From JAXMHQ01 sp046346665 (GTDB taxonomy: Bacteria > Verrucomicrobiota > Verrucomicrobiia > Limisphaerales > JAXMHQ01): DNA of 64,000 bases. Shown here piece by piece: positions 7,154 through 16,066 of the stretch; within the stretch, counting starts at the first letter, position 1, and the number at the start of each line of letters is the position of its first letter. Where the stretch lies: NCBI GenBank assembly GCA_046346665.1, contig JAXMHQ010000010.1:59449-123448 (forward strand), in the 5' to 3' direction. The notes beneath the pieces are model-generated. The model saw only the letters and a list, made by a program, of their open reading frames with translations. It was not told the origin of the DNA and made no database searches. The translations under genes and the position numbers were made by a program.

Positions 7154-8569
7154 TCAGGAGAACCGCCCCCGGATCCGGCCCTTCTTGAGGAACCCGTCGT
7201 AATGCCGCATCAACAGGTGCGATTCCATCTGCCGCATGGTGTCGAGCAGCACGCCGACCGTGATCAGGATGCTCGTGCCGCCAAAGAACTGCGCCACCTG
7301 GTAGGGAATGCCCATCTTGTAAGTCAACAATTGCGGGATCACCGCGATGATCAGCAGGAACACCGCGCCCGCCAGCGTGATCCGGCTCATCGTCTGATGC
7401 AGGAAATCGCTTGTCGCCGTTCCCGGCCGCACGCCCGGGATGTAACCGCCGTTCTTCTTCAGGTCATCCGAGATCTGCAGTTCGTTGAACTGCGTCGCCA
7501 CCCAGAAATACGAGAAGAACAGGATCATCAGCGAATACAGGAACAGGTAGAAAAAGTCGTGCTCGTTCAGCATGTTCGCCAGGCTGACGCAGAGTCCGCC
7601 GATGAACTGGATCCCGGGGCTGGGATTCGTCGACAGCGTGGTGCCGAGCCAGGCGAAAATCTGCCGCGGAAACATCAGGATGGCCTGCGCGAAAATGATC
7701 GGCATGACGCCCGCGTAATTGACGCGCAGCGGCATGAACGAACTGCCGCCGGAATACACCTTCCGGCCGACGGCGCGCTGGGCATATTGGACCGGGATTT
7801 TCCGCTGGGCCTGGGTGATTGCGATGACGCCCGCGATGACGCCCGCCAGCAGCAGGACGAGGGCGACGGCGTGGCCGAGATTCAACTGCGCTTCCCCGCC
7901 CCGCGGCGCGACGAACACGTCGTGCAGCCCGATGACGGCCTGCGGAAGGCGCGCCAGGATGTTGACGGTGATGATAAGCGACACGCCGTTGCCGATGCCG
8001 CGGTCGGTGATCTGTTCCCCCAGCCACATCAGCAGCATCGTGCCCGTGGTCAGGAACAGCACCGTCTGGATGCGGTACCACCAGATCCAGGAATCCGGGT
8101 ACAGAATCAGGCGCCCGATGTTGCTCTTGAAAATGTTGTCCGGATGCTCCCAGCTCACGGCGATCACGGCGCCCTGGACGAGGCAGAGCAGGACCGTCAG
8201 GTAGCGGCCGTACTGGATCAGCTTGGTGCGTCCGTTTTCCTCGCGGGCAAGCTTGCTCAGCGGCGGGTAAACCGCGGTGAGGAGCTGGATGATGATCGTG
8301 GCGCTGATGTAGGGCATGATGCCCAGGGCGCCGATGGCGCAATTCTCAAGGGCGCCGCCGCTGAACATGCTGTACAACCCCAGCATCGAGTTCGCATTTT
8401 TCGATTGCGCCTCGAAGAATTCCGCGAGCCGGGTGCTGTCCAGCCCCGGCAGGTGCGTCACCGCGGCGAGCCGGCAGATGGCCAGCACCAGGGCGGTAAA
8501 CAGGATCCGGGACTTCAGTTCCGGGATCTTGAAGCAGTTGCTGAAGGTGTTGGGAATGTTCGCGAACAT
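7154..8569 (-). CDS. secY: Preprotein translocase subunit SecY
   Basis: The 471-residue polytopic membrane protein is the channel of the Sec translocon. The first helix starts near residue 20, then come the plug-side segment, TDRGIGNGVSLII in the middle, and the cytoplasmic loop motif GRKVYSGGSSFMPLRVNYAG before helix 7. About ten hydrophobic segments are present, as expected. It is 16 nt after rplO, the typical spc-operon position. Length is a little above E. coli SecY (443). Confidence 0.97.
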   Translation of the reverse strand: MFANIPNTFSNCFKIPELKSRILFTALVLAICRLAAVTHLPGLDSTRLAEFFEAQSKNANSMLGLYSMFSGGALENCAIGALGIMPYISATIIIQLLTAVYPPLSKLAREENGRTKLIQYGRYLTVLLCLVQGAVIAVSWEHPDNIFKSNIGRLILYPDSWIWWYRIQTVLFLTTGTMLLMWLGEQITDRGIGNGVSLIITVNILARLPQAVIGLHDVFVAPRGGEAQLNLGHAVALVLLLAGVIAGVIAITQAQRKIPVQYAQRAVGRKVYSGGSSFMPLRVNYAGVMPIIFAQAILMFPRQIFAWLGTTLSTNPSPGIQFIGGLCVSLANMLNEHDFFYLFLYSLMILFFSYFWVATQFNELQISDDLKKNGGYIPGVRPGTATSDFLHQTMSRITLAGAVFLLIIAVIPQLLTYKMGIPYQVAQFFGGTSILITVGVLLDTMRQMESHLLMRHYDGFLKKGRIRGRFS

Positions 8570-8585
8570 GGGTCAGGAAAAACCG

Positions 8586-9056
8586 TCAGGCCTTCGCGGG
8601 TTGCGGCTTCGGGGCGACAATCTCGCACGTGCCGCCCGCGGCCTCGATCTTCTTGCGGGCCGATGCGCTGAACGCATGCGCGCTCACCGTGAGCTTCTTC
8701 TTCACCTCGCCGTCGCCCAGGACCTTGATCGCGCCGACGCCCGCGCCGTTCGCCAGGCCCGCCTTGCGCATCATCGCCTCGTCCACCTTCCCGTCCGGGA
8801 AAACATTGAGCGATTCCACGTTCACCGCAAGATACCGCGTCCCGTGCCGCACGTTGTTGAATCCGCGCTTCGGAATGCGGCGGATGAGCGGCATCTGGCC
8901 GCCTTCGAAGCCGATTCGGATGGAGCTGCCGGACCGGGCCGTCTGGCCCTTGCCGCCGCGGCCGCTGGTCTTGCCGTGGCCGCTGGATTCGCCGATGCCG
9001 AGGCGCTTGCGGCGGTGCTTCGCGCCCGGGCGGGGCTTGAGATCGTGTAGACGCAT
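8586..9056 (-). CDS. rplO: 50S ribosomal protein L15 (uL15)
   Basis: The 156-residue protein has the Gly/Arg-rich N terminus GIGESSGHGKTSGRGGKGQ, which threads into 23S rRNA, then the globular C-terminal part with RRIPKRGF. It directly follows rpsE; the L30 gene usually found between them is absent, only 35 nt separating the two. Confidence 0.97.
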   Translation of the reverse strand: MRLHDLKPRPGAKHRRKRLGIGESSGHGKTSGRGGKGQTARSGSSIRIGFEGGQMPLIRRIPKRGFNNVRHGTRYLAVNVESLNVFPDGKVDEAMMRKAGLANGAGVGAIKVLGDGEVKKKLTVSAHAFSASARKKIEAAGGTCEIVAPKPQPAKA

Positions 9057-9066
9057 AAATGGACCT

Positions 9067-9098
9067 GTTAAACCGTTGAAACGTTAAAAGGTTAAACC
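9067..9098. repeat. Octamer run (GTTAAACC) in rpsE-rplO gap
   Basis: Four units related to GTTAAACC run through the gap where L30 would normally be encoded. The TAA stop codon of rpsE lies within the last unit on the minus strand. Confidence 0.6.
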
Positions 9099-9703
9099 GT
9101 CGCAGCGGCCGGCTCGGCTTTCTTCAACTCGATGCCGCGGCTGCGGAAAATGTCCTCGCGCCGGCGGAGCGACAGCAGCGCCCCGAGGGTCGCCTTCACC
9201 ACGTTCGCCGCGTTCTTGGACCCGAGCGACTTGCTCAGGATGTCCTTGATGCCGGCCGATTCGAGCACCGCGCGGACGGTCTTGCCCGCGATGATGCCGG
9301 TGCCGGGCGACGCGGGGCGCAGCAGGATGCGCGCGCCGCAATAGGTGAACATGATCTCGTGCGGGATCGTGGCGTCGCGCAGCATCACTTCCACCATCTG
9401 GTTCCGGGCGGATTCGCCGCCCTTGCGGATGGCGTCGGCCACTTCGCTGGCCTTGCCGAGTCCGACCCCGACGCGGCCGCGTTTGTCGCCGACGACAACG
9501 AGGGCGCTGAAGTTGAACCGGCGCCCGCCTTTGACGACTTTCGCGGAGCGGTTGATGAACACGACCTTCTCCGCCAGTTCCTGGCCGTCCTTGTTGGCGA
9601 CGGCGTCGGGCCCTTCCGGGGGTCTGCCGCGGCGGCGGCCGCGCGGGCCGCGTTGCTGCTCTTCGCTCTCGATGGGAGCCGGAATAATCTCGGTTTCAGC
9701 CAC
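9092..9703 (-). CDS. rpsE: 30S ribosomal protein S5 (uS5)
   Basis: The 203-residue protein has the double-stranded-RNA-like S5 N domain (VFINRSAKVVKGGRRFNFSA) and the C-terminal domain (GTGIIAGKTVRAVLESAGI). S5 helps decoding fidelity at the mRNA entry. About 40 extra N-terminal residues are rich in Glu, Pro and Arg (RGPRGRRRGRPPEG); the usual length is 160-175. It is 24 nt after rplR. Confidence 0.97.
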   Translation of the reverse strand: MAETEIIPAPIESEEQQRGPRGRRRGRPPEGPDAVANKDGQELAEKVVFINRSAKVVKGGRRFNFSALVVVGDKRGRVGVGLGKASEVADAIRKGGESARNQMVEVMLRDATIPHEIMFTYCGARILLRPASPGTGIIAGKTVRAVLESAGIKDILSKSLGSKNAANVVKATLGALLSLRRREDIFRSRGIELKKAEPAAATV

Positions 9704-9727
9704 AATATCTTCTCTTTTCTTTGAAGG

Positions 9728-10093
9728 TTAGAATTTTAATCCCGCTTCGCGGGCCGCGTCGGCGAGCGCCTTGACCTTGCCGTGGTAAGCCGCGCCGCCG
9801 CGGTCGAACACCACCTTCTGGATCCCCTGGCCGATCGCGGCCTGGGCCGCCAGGGCCCCGATCACCTTCGCGCTCTTCACGTTCGCCGCGAGCTTCTCGC
9901 GGTCGGGCGTGGTCTTGCTCTTGGTCGACGCCATCGCAAGCGTCTTGCCCGCGACATCGTCGATGAACTGCACCTCGATGTTCTCGTTGGTAAAGCACAC
10001 GCTCATGCGGGGGCGCTCCTTCGTGCCGCTGACCTTCTTGCGCACGCGCCAATGGCGAAGCTTCGCCAGCTTGTGTTTCTGTTCCGTTCTCAT
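9728..10093 (-). CDS. rplR: 50S ribosomal protein L18 (uL18)
   Basis: The 121-residue protein is a 5S rRNA-binding L18: the N-terminal basic stretch (RTEQKHKLAKLRHWRVRKKV), then RPRMSVCFTNENIEVQFIDD, and the conserved FDRGGAAYHGKVKALADAAREAGL end. Length and position (rplF-rplR-rpsE) are standard. Confidence 0.97.
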   Translation of the reverse strand: MRTEQKHKLAKLRHWRVRKKVSGTKERPRMSVCFTNENIEVQFIDDVAGKTLAMASTKSKTTPDREKLAANVKSAKVIGALAAQAAIGQGIQKVVFDRGGAAYHGKVKALADAAREAGLKF

Positions 10094-10103
10094 GCTCGGG
10101 CCT

Positions 10104-10142
10104 GGTTAAATCGTTAAACTGTTGAACCGCTAAATTTGAACC
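10104..10142. repeat. Octamer run (GTTAAATC) in rplF-rplR gap
   Basis: Units GGTTAAAT, CGTTAAAC, TGTTGAAC and CGCTAAAT fill the 50-nt gap, immediately after the rplF stop codon. Confidence 0.55.
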
Positions 10143-10143
10143 G

Positions 10144-10680
10144 TTACTGGACGGTCTTGCCTTCCTTGCGCTGGACGTGTTCGCCGGCATAGCGAACGCC
10201 CTTGCCCTTGTAAGGCTCCGGCGGATAGAACCCGCGCAGCTCGGCCGCCACCAGCCCGACCACCTGCCGGTCCGGTCCTTCAATCGTCAGCTTCGTGTTG
10301 TCCTCCACCGTGACCTTGATCTGGTCCGGGATCGGATAATTGATCGCGTGCGAGTAGCCGAGGTTCATGTTCACGATCTTGCCCTGGACGGCGGCCTTGA
10401 AGCCGACGCCCTGGATTTCGAGCTTCTTCACGAACCCTTCGCTGACACCGCGGACCATGTTGTTCACGAGCGCGCGGCTCAGCCCGTGCAGGGCCTTCGC
10501 CTGGGCGTCGTCGCCTTCGCGGCTGACGAGCACCTTGCCGTTCTCCACCTTCAGGCTCGTGCGCTTGGGCAGTTCCATGTTCAGCTTGCCCTTGGGCCCC
10601 TCGACCAGCACCTGCCGGTTCTTGACCTCCACCTTCACCTTGGGCGGAATAACGATCGGTTGCTTTCCAATTCGCGACAT
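10144..10680 (-). CDS. rplF: 50S ribosomal protein L6 (uL6)
   Basis: The 178-residue protein has two repeated L6 domains. The N terminus MSRIGKQPIVIPPKVKV and the C-terminal signature PEPYKGKGVRYAGEHVQRKE mark it clearly. L6 binds helix 97 and the sarcin-ricin region near the factor-binding site. Spacing to rpsH is 29 nt. Confidence 0.97.
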   Translation of the reverse strand: MSRIGKQPIVIPPKVKVEVKNRQVLVEGPKGKLNMELPKRTSLKVENGKVLVSREGDDAQAKALHGLSRALVNNMVRGVSEGFVKKLEIQGVGFKAAVQGKIVNMNLGYSHAINYPIPDQIKVTVEDNTKLTIEGPDRQVVGLVAAELRGFYPPEPYKGKGVRYAGEHVQRKEGKTVQ

Positions 10681-10709
10681 AAAATCAGTTCAACAGTTCG
10701 GGCCGGCGC

Positions 10710-11096
10710 CTACCAGACGTAGCACAACAGTTCGCCGCCCAGGTTTTTCTTGCGGGCATCCACACCCGTCATCACGCCTTCCGGCGTCGACACCAGCGCC
10801 ACGCCCAGCCCGCCCAGCACGCGCGGAATCTCGGTCGAACCCACATACCGGCGCAGGCCCGGACGGCTCACGCGGCGCAGGCCCTCGATCACGCTCTTCT
10901 TGCCCTGGTACTTCAGCTTCAGCTTGATCGTCTTCGGCGTCTTGCCTTCCACGGCCACTTCCGCCACGTAACCTTCCTTCTTCAGGATGTTGGCGATGCT
11001 CTCCTTGATCTTGGAGTGCGGCATTTCGACGGCCGGCAGCAGCGCGCGTTGCGCGTTGCGAATGCGGGTCAACATGTCAGAAATCGGATCGATCAT
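10710..11096 (-). CDS. rpsH: 30S ribosomal protein S8 (uS8)
   Basis: The 128-residue protein starts MIDPISDMLTRIRNAQRA and ends with the rRNA-binding region GLRRYVGSTEIPRVLGGLGV and STPEGVMT. S8 nucleates the 30S central domain and in E. coli represses the spc operon. The length is normal. Confidence 0.97.
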   Translation of the reverse strand: MIDPISDMLTRIRNAQRALLPAVEMPHSKIKESIANILKKEGYVAEVAVEGKTPKTIKLKLKYQGKKSVIEGLRRVSRPGLRRYVGSTEIPRVLGGLGVALVSTPEGVMTGVDARKKNLGGELLCYVW

Positions 11097-11099
11097 AAA

Positions 11100-11160
11100 T
11101 TCAATGCGGAATGCGGAGTGCGGACTGCGGAATTGGTTTCGTCATTCGTCATTCGCACTT
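11100..11160. repeat. Two heptamer runs in rpsN-rpsH gap
   Basis: AATGCGG, AATGCGG, AGTGCGG and ACTGCGG follow one another, then come CGTCATT, CGTCATT and CGCACTT. Together they fill most of the 76-nt gap. The same heptamers occur at 16957-16985 and 2342-2356. Confidence 0.6.
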
Positions 11161-11172
11161 CGGCCTTTCTTG

Positions 11173-11442
11173 TTACCAGCTTGCCTTCGTCACTCCCGGG
11201 ATCAGCCCGTTCAGGGCGGCCTCGCGGAACGTCAATCGCGAGCAGCCAAACTTGCGCAGGTAGCCGTGGCGCCGGCCGCTCATCGAACAGCGGTTCACCA
11301 CCCGCACCGGGCTCGCGTCCTTCGGCAGCTTCTGCAGGCCGGCGTAATCCTTCTTCGCCTTCAGCTCCGCGCGCAGCGCCGCGTACTTCTTCACCGTCTC
11401 CAACTTGCGCTTGTTGCGCTCTTTCCAAGCTTTCTTTGCCAT
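11173..11442 (-). CDS. rpsN: 30S ribosomal protein S14 (uS14), zinc-free long form
   Basis: The 89-residue protein is of the C-minus type: there are no CxxC pairs, and the long N-terminal basic helix (KKAWKERNKRKLETVKKYAA) is present. The C-terminal motif RCSMSGRRHGYLRKFGCSR is the conserved S14 core in the 30S head. It is 13 nt after rplE. Confidence 0.97.
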   Translation of the reverse strand: MAKKAWKERNKRKLETVKKYAALRAELKAKKDYAGLQKLPKDASPVRVVNRCSMSGRRHGYLRKFGCSRLTFREAALNGLIPGVTKASW

Positions 11443-11455
11443 AATTCGTTGCTCC

Positions 11456-12052
11456 TTAAGCTGCCGCCACCGCCGCAGCCGCCTTCGGCGCCGCGTCCTT
11501 TGCCACTTCCTTCGCCTCCGCCAGCGGAAAGCCCATCAGCTTCAACAGGTCCAGCGCCTCCGCATCCGTCGGCGCACTCGTCACAATCGTGATGTCCATC
11601 CCCTGCTGGCGCTTGATCTTGTCCAGCTCGATCTCGGGGAAAATGGTCTGGTCCGACACGCCAAAGGTGTAATTCCCCCGGCCGTCAAACTTGCGCGGCG
11701 ACAACCCGCGGAAATCGCGGATGCGCGGCAGCGCCGCCGCCACCAGGCGGTCGAAAAACTCATACATCGCGTCGTTCCGCAGCGTCACCCGGCAGCCGAT
11801 CGGCTGGCCCTCGCGCAGCTTGAAATTCGCAATGCTGTGACGCGACTTGCTGATCACCGGCTTCCGCCCCGTGATCAACGCCAGGTCCTTCGCCGCGTCG
11901 TCAATCGCGCTCTTCTCCAGCGACGCGCTCACGCCCATGTTCACCACGATCTTCTCCATGCGGGGGATCTGGTGGACGTTTTTGTACTGGTGCTTCTGCT
12001 TGAGGGCGGGGACGACCTCGCTGACGTATTTTTCGTAAAGTCTGTTTTTCAT
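11456..12052 (-). CDS. rplE: 50S ribosomal protein L5 (uL5)
   Basis: The 198-residue protein binds 5S rRNA and the P-site tRNA. Landmarks are VVNMGVSASLEKSAIDDAA, SKSRHSIANFKLREGQPIG and the end motif MGFPLAEAKE. An extra Ala/Lys-rich tail of about 15 residues follows the normal end. Confidence 0.97.
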   Translation of the reverse strand: MKNRLYEKYVSEVVPALKQKHQYKNVHQIPRMEKIVVNMGVSASLEKSAIDDAAKDLALITGRKPVISKSRHSIANFKLREGQPIGCRVTLRNDAMYEFFDRLVAAALPRIRDFRGLSPRKFDGRGNYTFGVSDQTIFPEIELDKIKRQQGMDITIVTSAPTDAEALDLLKLMGFPLAEAKEVAKDAAPKAAAAVAAA

Positions 12053-12100
12053 GTTGTCTGGCCACGGATGTTGCCGTGGCCGCTTTCAGTCAAAATGTTC

Positions 12101-12390
12101 TCAGGCCTTGGCCGGGGCTGCCGCGCCGCCGCGCTTCGCGGCCCGCGCGTCGAATCGCTCCGCCTTCATCAGGTTCGACAAATGGATCGTTCCCTCGCGC
12201 TCCACGATCGCCCCCTGCGGGCGCTCCTGGCTCTTGCGCGTGTGGCGCTTGATCATGTTCAGGCCTTCCACGATGGCCCGGCTCGATTTCCGGCTGACGG
12301 AGATGATCTTGCCGCGCTTGCCCCGTTCCTTCCCGGAAAGCACCACCACCTCGTCGCCCTTTTTCACATGGACTTGTTGCATACTCGAAT

Positions 12391-12394
<4 letters not shown>
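12101..12394 (-). CDS. rplX: 50S ribosomal protein L24 (uL24)
   Basis: The 97-residue protein has the KOW motif near the N terminus (VKKGDEVVVLSGKERGKRGK) and the NMIKRHTRKSQERPQG loop. It is an assembly initiator of the large subunit. The start overlaps the rplN stop by 4 nt, so the two are translationally coupled. The C terminus is a short Ala-rich tail. Confidence 0.96.
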
Positions 12395-12756
<362 letters not shown>

Positions 12757-12786
12757 AAAATTGCCTCTTGCCTGGGTTGCCCGATG

Positions 12787-13089
12787 TTAGGCGGCCACGG
12801 GGGCCACGCCGGAGCCGCGTTCCACGACGGCCACGAGGCGCCAGCGCTTCAGCTTCGACAGCGGCCGCGTTTCCTCGATGCGCACCGTGTCGCCCACCTT
12901 CGCCTCGCTCTTCTCGTCGTGCGCGTAAAACTTCTTGTAGCCGGTGACGACCTTCTTGAATTTGGGGTGCGGGAACCGGCGTTCCACCTGCACCACGATG
13001 GTCTTGGCCATCTTGCTCGAGATGACCTCGCCGACGCGTTCCTTGCGATGGCCGCGGGCCGCTTCCGGGGTTTGAATTGCTTCAGCCAT
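12787..13089 (-). CDS. rpsQ: 30S ribosomal protein S17 (uS17)
   Basis: The 100-residue OB-fold protein has the S17 core GEVISSKMAKTIVVQVERRF, HPKFKKVV and the GDTVRIEETRPLSKLKRWRL strand pair. It is slightly longer than usual (80-90) at both ends. Confidence 0.97.
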   Translation of the reverse strand: MAEAIQTPEAARGHRKERVGEVISSKMAKTIVVQVERRFPHPKFKKVVTGYKKFYAHDEKSEAKVGDTVRIEETRPLSKLKRWRLVAVVERGSGVAPVAA

Positions 13090-13122
13090 GATAGTGTCTC
13101 GTTAGTCGTTCTCCGCGGCGCG

Positions 13123-13320
13123 TCAGGCCGCCTTGTTGCGCAGCTGGGAGATGCGCGTTTCGACGCGCGCGACGTCCCGCCGCAGCGTGTTCAGGCGGGC
13201 CGGCTTCTCCAGCTGCGCGCTCGCCTGCTGCAATCGCAGGTTGAAAATCTCCTGGCGCAAATCCCGGCTCTTGGCCGCGAGCTCCGCCAGCGTCAAATCC
13301 TTCAGTTCCGACATCTTCAT
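13123..13320 (-). CDS. rpmC: 50S ribosomal protein L29 (uL29)
   Basis: The 65-residue two-helix protein reads MKMSELKDLTLAELAAKSRD, then the conserved EIFNLRLQQASAQLEKPARL. It lies at the peptide exit tunnel, where SRP and trigger factor bind. It is 16 nt after rplP. Confidence 0.96.
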   Translation of the reverse strand: MKMSELKDLTLAELAAKSRDLRQEIFNLRLQQASAQLEKPARLNTLRRDVARVETRISQLRNKAA

Positions 13321-13336
13321 AATCTCGTCCCCCCGC

Positions 13337-13759
13337 TTACCGGCTCCCGCGATGGCGGGAGATGAATTTCGTCCGGATCGGCAGCTTCGTCGCCGCCAGG
13401 CGCATCGACTCGCGCGCCTCCACTTCCGTGATCCCGTCCACCTCGAACAGCACGTTCGCCGGGCGGATCACCGCCACCCACGACTCGAGCGGGCCCTTGC
13501 CCTTGCCCATTCGCGTTTCCAAAGGCTTCTTGGTGTAGGATTTCTGGGGGAAAATCCGGATCCACATCTTGCCGTGCCGCTTCATGTTGCGGGCGATGGC
13601 GACGCGCGCGGCCTCGATCTGCTTGGTGTCGAGCCAGCAGCGCTCCAGCGCCATCAGGCCGTATTCACCAAAGGCCACGGTGCTTCCGCGATACGCCAGG
13701 CCGGCACGATTGCCGCGGTGCATCTTGCGGTACTTCACTCTCTCGGGAATCATTGGCAT
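13337..13759 (-). CDS. rplP: 50S ribosomal protein L16 (uL16)
   Basis: The 140-residue protein has the L16 pattern RVKYRKMHRGNRAGLAYRGS at the N terminus, the arginine-rich MKRHGKMWIRIFPQKSYTKK and the MGKGKGPLESWVAVI loop that reaches the A-site tRNA. Length and position between rpsC and rpmC are normal. Confidence 0.97.
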   Translation of the reverse strand: MPMIPERVKYRKMHRGNRAGLAYRGSTVAFGEYGLMALERCWLDTKQIEAARVAIARNMKRHGKMWIRIFPQKSYTKKPLETRMGKGKGPLESWVAVIRPANVLFEVDGITEVEARESMRLAATKLPIRTKFISRHRGSR

Positions 13760-13785
13760 ACCAAATTCCTGTTCCTTCTACTCGG

Positions 13786-14478
13786 TTACTTCACCGCGAC
13801 CGGCTCGGGCGCCGGGGCGGCCGGGGCCGCAACAGGCGCCGCCTGCTTCTGGGGCTTGTTCTCCCCGCGGCAGATCCAGCATTTCACGCCCAGCTTTCCA
13901 TACACGGTGAGCGCTTCCGCAAATCCATAATCGATGTTCGCCCGCAGCGTATGCAGCGGCACCCGGCCCCAGTGGTATTGCTCCACCCGCGCCAGCTCCG
14001 CCCCGCCCAAACGGCCCGCACACCGAATCTTGATCCCTTCCGCCCCGAAATCCTTCGCCGTCTGCAGCGCCTTCTTCATCGCTCGCCGGAACGACACCCG
14101 GCGCTCGAGCTGCAACGCCACGTTCTCCGCCACCAGCTGCGCGTCCGTCTCCGGCTGCTTGATCTCCAGGATGTCGACGTAAATTTCCTTGCCGGTCATG
14201 CGGCTCAGCTCTTCCTTGAGCTTGTCGATCTCGGCGCCCTTGCGGCCGATGACCACGCCCGGGCGCGCCGTCAGGATCGTGATGCGGCAGCGGTTCGCGG
14301 CGCGTTCGATGAGAATCTTCGGGACCGACGCCGACTCGAGTTTCTTCTTGAGCAGCGCGCGGATTTCGCGGTCTTCACCCAGCAGCTTGCCGAATTCCTT
14401 CTTGCCGGCATACCACTTGGAACGCCAGTCCTTGTTGACGGCGACACGGAGACCGATTGGATTTGTTTTCTGGCCCAT
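13786..14478 (-). CDS. rpsC: 30S ribosomal protein S3 (uS3)
   Basis: The 230-residue protein begins MGQKTNPIGLRVAVNKDW, has the KH domain (RPGVVIGRKGAEIDKLKEEL) and the C-terminal S3 domain (GRLGGAELARVEQYHWGRVP). It forms part of the mRNA entry channel with S4 and S5. An Ala/Pro-rich tail closes the protein. Confidence 0.97.
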   Translation of the reverse strand: MGQKTNPIGLRVAVNKDWRSKWYAGKKEFGKLLGEDREIRALLKKKLESASVPKILIERAANRCRITILTARPGVVIGRKGAEIDKLKEELSRMTGKEIYVDILEIKQPETDAQLVAENVALQLERRVSFRRAMKKALQTAKDFGAEGIKIRCAGRLGGAELARVEQYHWGRVPLHTLRANIDYGFAEALTVYGKLGVKCWICRGENKPQKQAAPVAAPAAPAPEPVAVK

Positions 14479-14488
14479 GATCAGGAAA

Positions 14489-14575
14489 GGGGGTGATGGA
14501 GTGACGGAGTGATGGGAAGGCTGCGGGTCGCGCTGGATTCAATACTCCAGCACTCCACGACTCCAACACTCCAGT
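14489..14575. repeat. Octamer-period hairpin, GGAGNNNT type, between rplV and rpsC
   Basis: The left arm (14490-14514) is GTGATGGAGTGACGGAGTGATG; the right arm (14541-14574) is the complementary ACTCC series. The element occupies nearly all of the 108-nt gap, one of the largest in the cluster. Confidence 0.7.
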
Positions 14576-14586
14576 TCTGGGTTAAG

Positions 14587-14919
14587 CTATTCATCGGAGA
14601 GGACAATCTTGACGTGGCAATTGCGCTTCAGGATCGGGCCGGCGGAACCGCGGGCCTTCGGAGTGAACCGGCGCAGCGTGCTGGCGGTGCCCGCAACGGC
14701 TTCCTTGATCCGCAGCGACTCCACCTTCGCGTTCTTGTTGTGCTCGGCGTTGGCGATGGCGGACTGCAGGGTCTTGGCCACAAACCGCGCGCCTTTGCGG
14801 GGAACCACCGCCAGGACCGCCTGCGCCTGCAGCGCGGGCAAACCCTGGATCTGGCGCACCACCTCGCGCATCTTCTGCGCGGACATCCGGATGTTTCGGG
14901 TAATCGCTTGAACTTCCAT
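14587..14919 (-). CDS. rplV: 50S ribosomal protein L22 (uL22)
   Basis: The 110-residue protein has the L22 helix (RNIRMSAQKMREVVRQIQGL) and the long beta-hairpin that lines the exit tunnel (KEAVAGTASTLRRFTPKARG). It starts one base after the rpsS stop, so coupling is likely. Confidence 0.97.
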   Translation of the reverse strand: MEVQAITRNIRMSAQKMREVVRQIQGLPALQAQAVLAVVPRKGARFVAKTLQSAIANAEHNKNAKVESLRIKEAVAGTASTLRRFTPKARGSAGPILKRNCHVKIVLSDE

Positions 14920-14920
14920 G

Positions 14921-15202
14921 TTACTTCGCCTCCGCCTTGGCCGTGTGCGCGCCGTGCTTCTTGAACGTCCGCGTCGGGGAGAATTCCCCCAGCCGGTGGC
15001 CCACCATGTTTTCCGTCACAAACACCGGGTTGAACACCTTGCCGTTGTGCACCGTGAACGTCAGCCCCACAAAATCCGGGGTGATCATCGAACGGCGCGA
15101 CCACGTCTTGATCGGCGTCTTCTGGTTCGTGGCCTTCGCCTTCTCGATCTTCTCGAGCAGGTGAAAATCAATATACGGACCTTTCTTAATCGAGCGTCCC
15201 AT
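14921..15202 (-). CDS. rpsS: 30S ribosomal protein S19 (uS19)
   Basis: The 93-residue protein starts MGRSIKKGPYIDFHLLEKIE and contains TWSRRSMITPDFVGLTFTVH and MVGHRLGEFSPTRTFKKHG, the conserved S19 blocks. It contacts S13 in the 30S head. It is 9 nt after rplB. Confidence 0.97.
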   Translation of the reverse strand: MGRSIKKGPYIDFHLLEKIEKAKATNQKTPIKTWSRRSMITPDFVGLTFTVHNGKVFNPVFVTENMVGHRLGEFSPTRTFKKHGAHTAKAEAK

Positions 15203-15211
15203 AATCAGTTA

Positions 15212-16066
15212 TTACTTGTTTTTCATGGGCCGGCCGTCCCGTCGGACCAGGATGAACCGGTTGGAAAGTTTCTTCTTGTGACGGGTGCGATAGCCCTTCG
15301 CAATCATGCCCCACGGCGACGTCAGCTGCTGCCAGCCGCCGCCCGACTTCGATTTGCCGGCGCCGCCGCCGTTCGGATGGTCGACCGGGTTGCGCGCCAC
15401 ACCGCGGTTCACCGGGCGGATGCCCCGATGCCGCGAACGGCCCGCCTTGCCGAGAATCACGTTCTCGTGCTCGGTGTTGCCCACCTGCCCGATCGTCGCG
15501 TAACAATTCTCGTTGATCTTGCGGATTTCACCCGAAGGCAGACGCACCTGGGCGTAACCTTCGTCGCGCGACATCAGCGTCGCCGCCCCGCCCGCCGTGC
15601 GCACCATCTGGCCGCCCTTGCCGGGCATGATTTCCAGGTTGTGAATCGCAATGCCGACCGGGATGGATTTCAGCGGCAGGCAATTCCCGAGCTCGGGCGC
15701 CGCGTTCGGGCCGCTCATCAGCTTCGCGCCCACCGCGAGACCGACCGGCGCCACAATGTAAGTCTTCTCGCCGTCCTTGTACTGCAACAGCGCCAGGCGG
15801 GCCGTGCGACCCGGATCATATTCGATCGCCAGCACCGACGCTTCCACGCCGTGCTTCTGCCGCTTGAAATCGACGAGGCGGATCTTCTGCTTGTGCCCGC
15901 CGCCGATGCCGCGCGACGTCGCCCGGCCGTAGCAGTTGCGGCCGCCGCTCTTCTTGCGGATCTCGACCAGGCTCTTCTCCGGCTTCGCCTTCGTGATGTC
16001 GCTGAAATCCGCGAACGTGATGTATCGCGTGGACGGCGTCAGCGGTCTAAATGTCTTTACTGGCAT
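15212..16066 (-). CDS. rplB: 50S ribosomal protein L2 (uL2), first gene of the cluster
   Basis: The 284-residue protein has the OB and SH3-like domains and the C-terminal peptidyl-transferase motif region (RGVARNPVDHPNGGGAGKSK), with the conserved histidine in NPVDHPNGG. Usually rplW, rplD, rplC and rpsJ precede it; here it is the first gene, with 469 nt of non-coding sequence upstream and a divergent receiver gene beyond. Confidence 0.97.
   Translation of the reverse strand: MPVKTFRPLTPSTRYITFADFSDITKAKPEKSLVEIRKKSGGRNCYGRATSRGIGGGHKQKIRLVDFKRQKHGVEASVLAIEYDPGRTARLALLQYKDGEKTYIVAPVGLAVGAKLMSGPNAAPELGNCLPLKSIPVGIAIHNLEIMPGKGGQMVRTAGGAATLMSRDEGYAQVRLPSGEIRKINENCYATIGQVGNTEHENVILGKAGRSRHRGIRPVNRGVARNPVDHPNGGGAGKSKSGGGWQQLTSPWGMIAKGYRTRHKKKLSNRFILVRRDGRPMKNK

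Noticed and set aside
9057..9091. Possible missed rpmD (L30) between rpsE and rplO
   Set aside because: Only 35 nt separate the genes and they consist of octamer repeats, so no L30 can be encoded.
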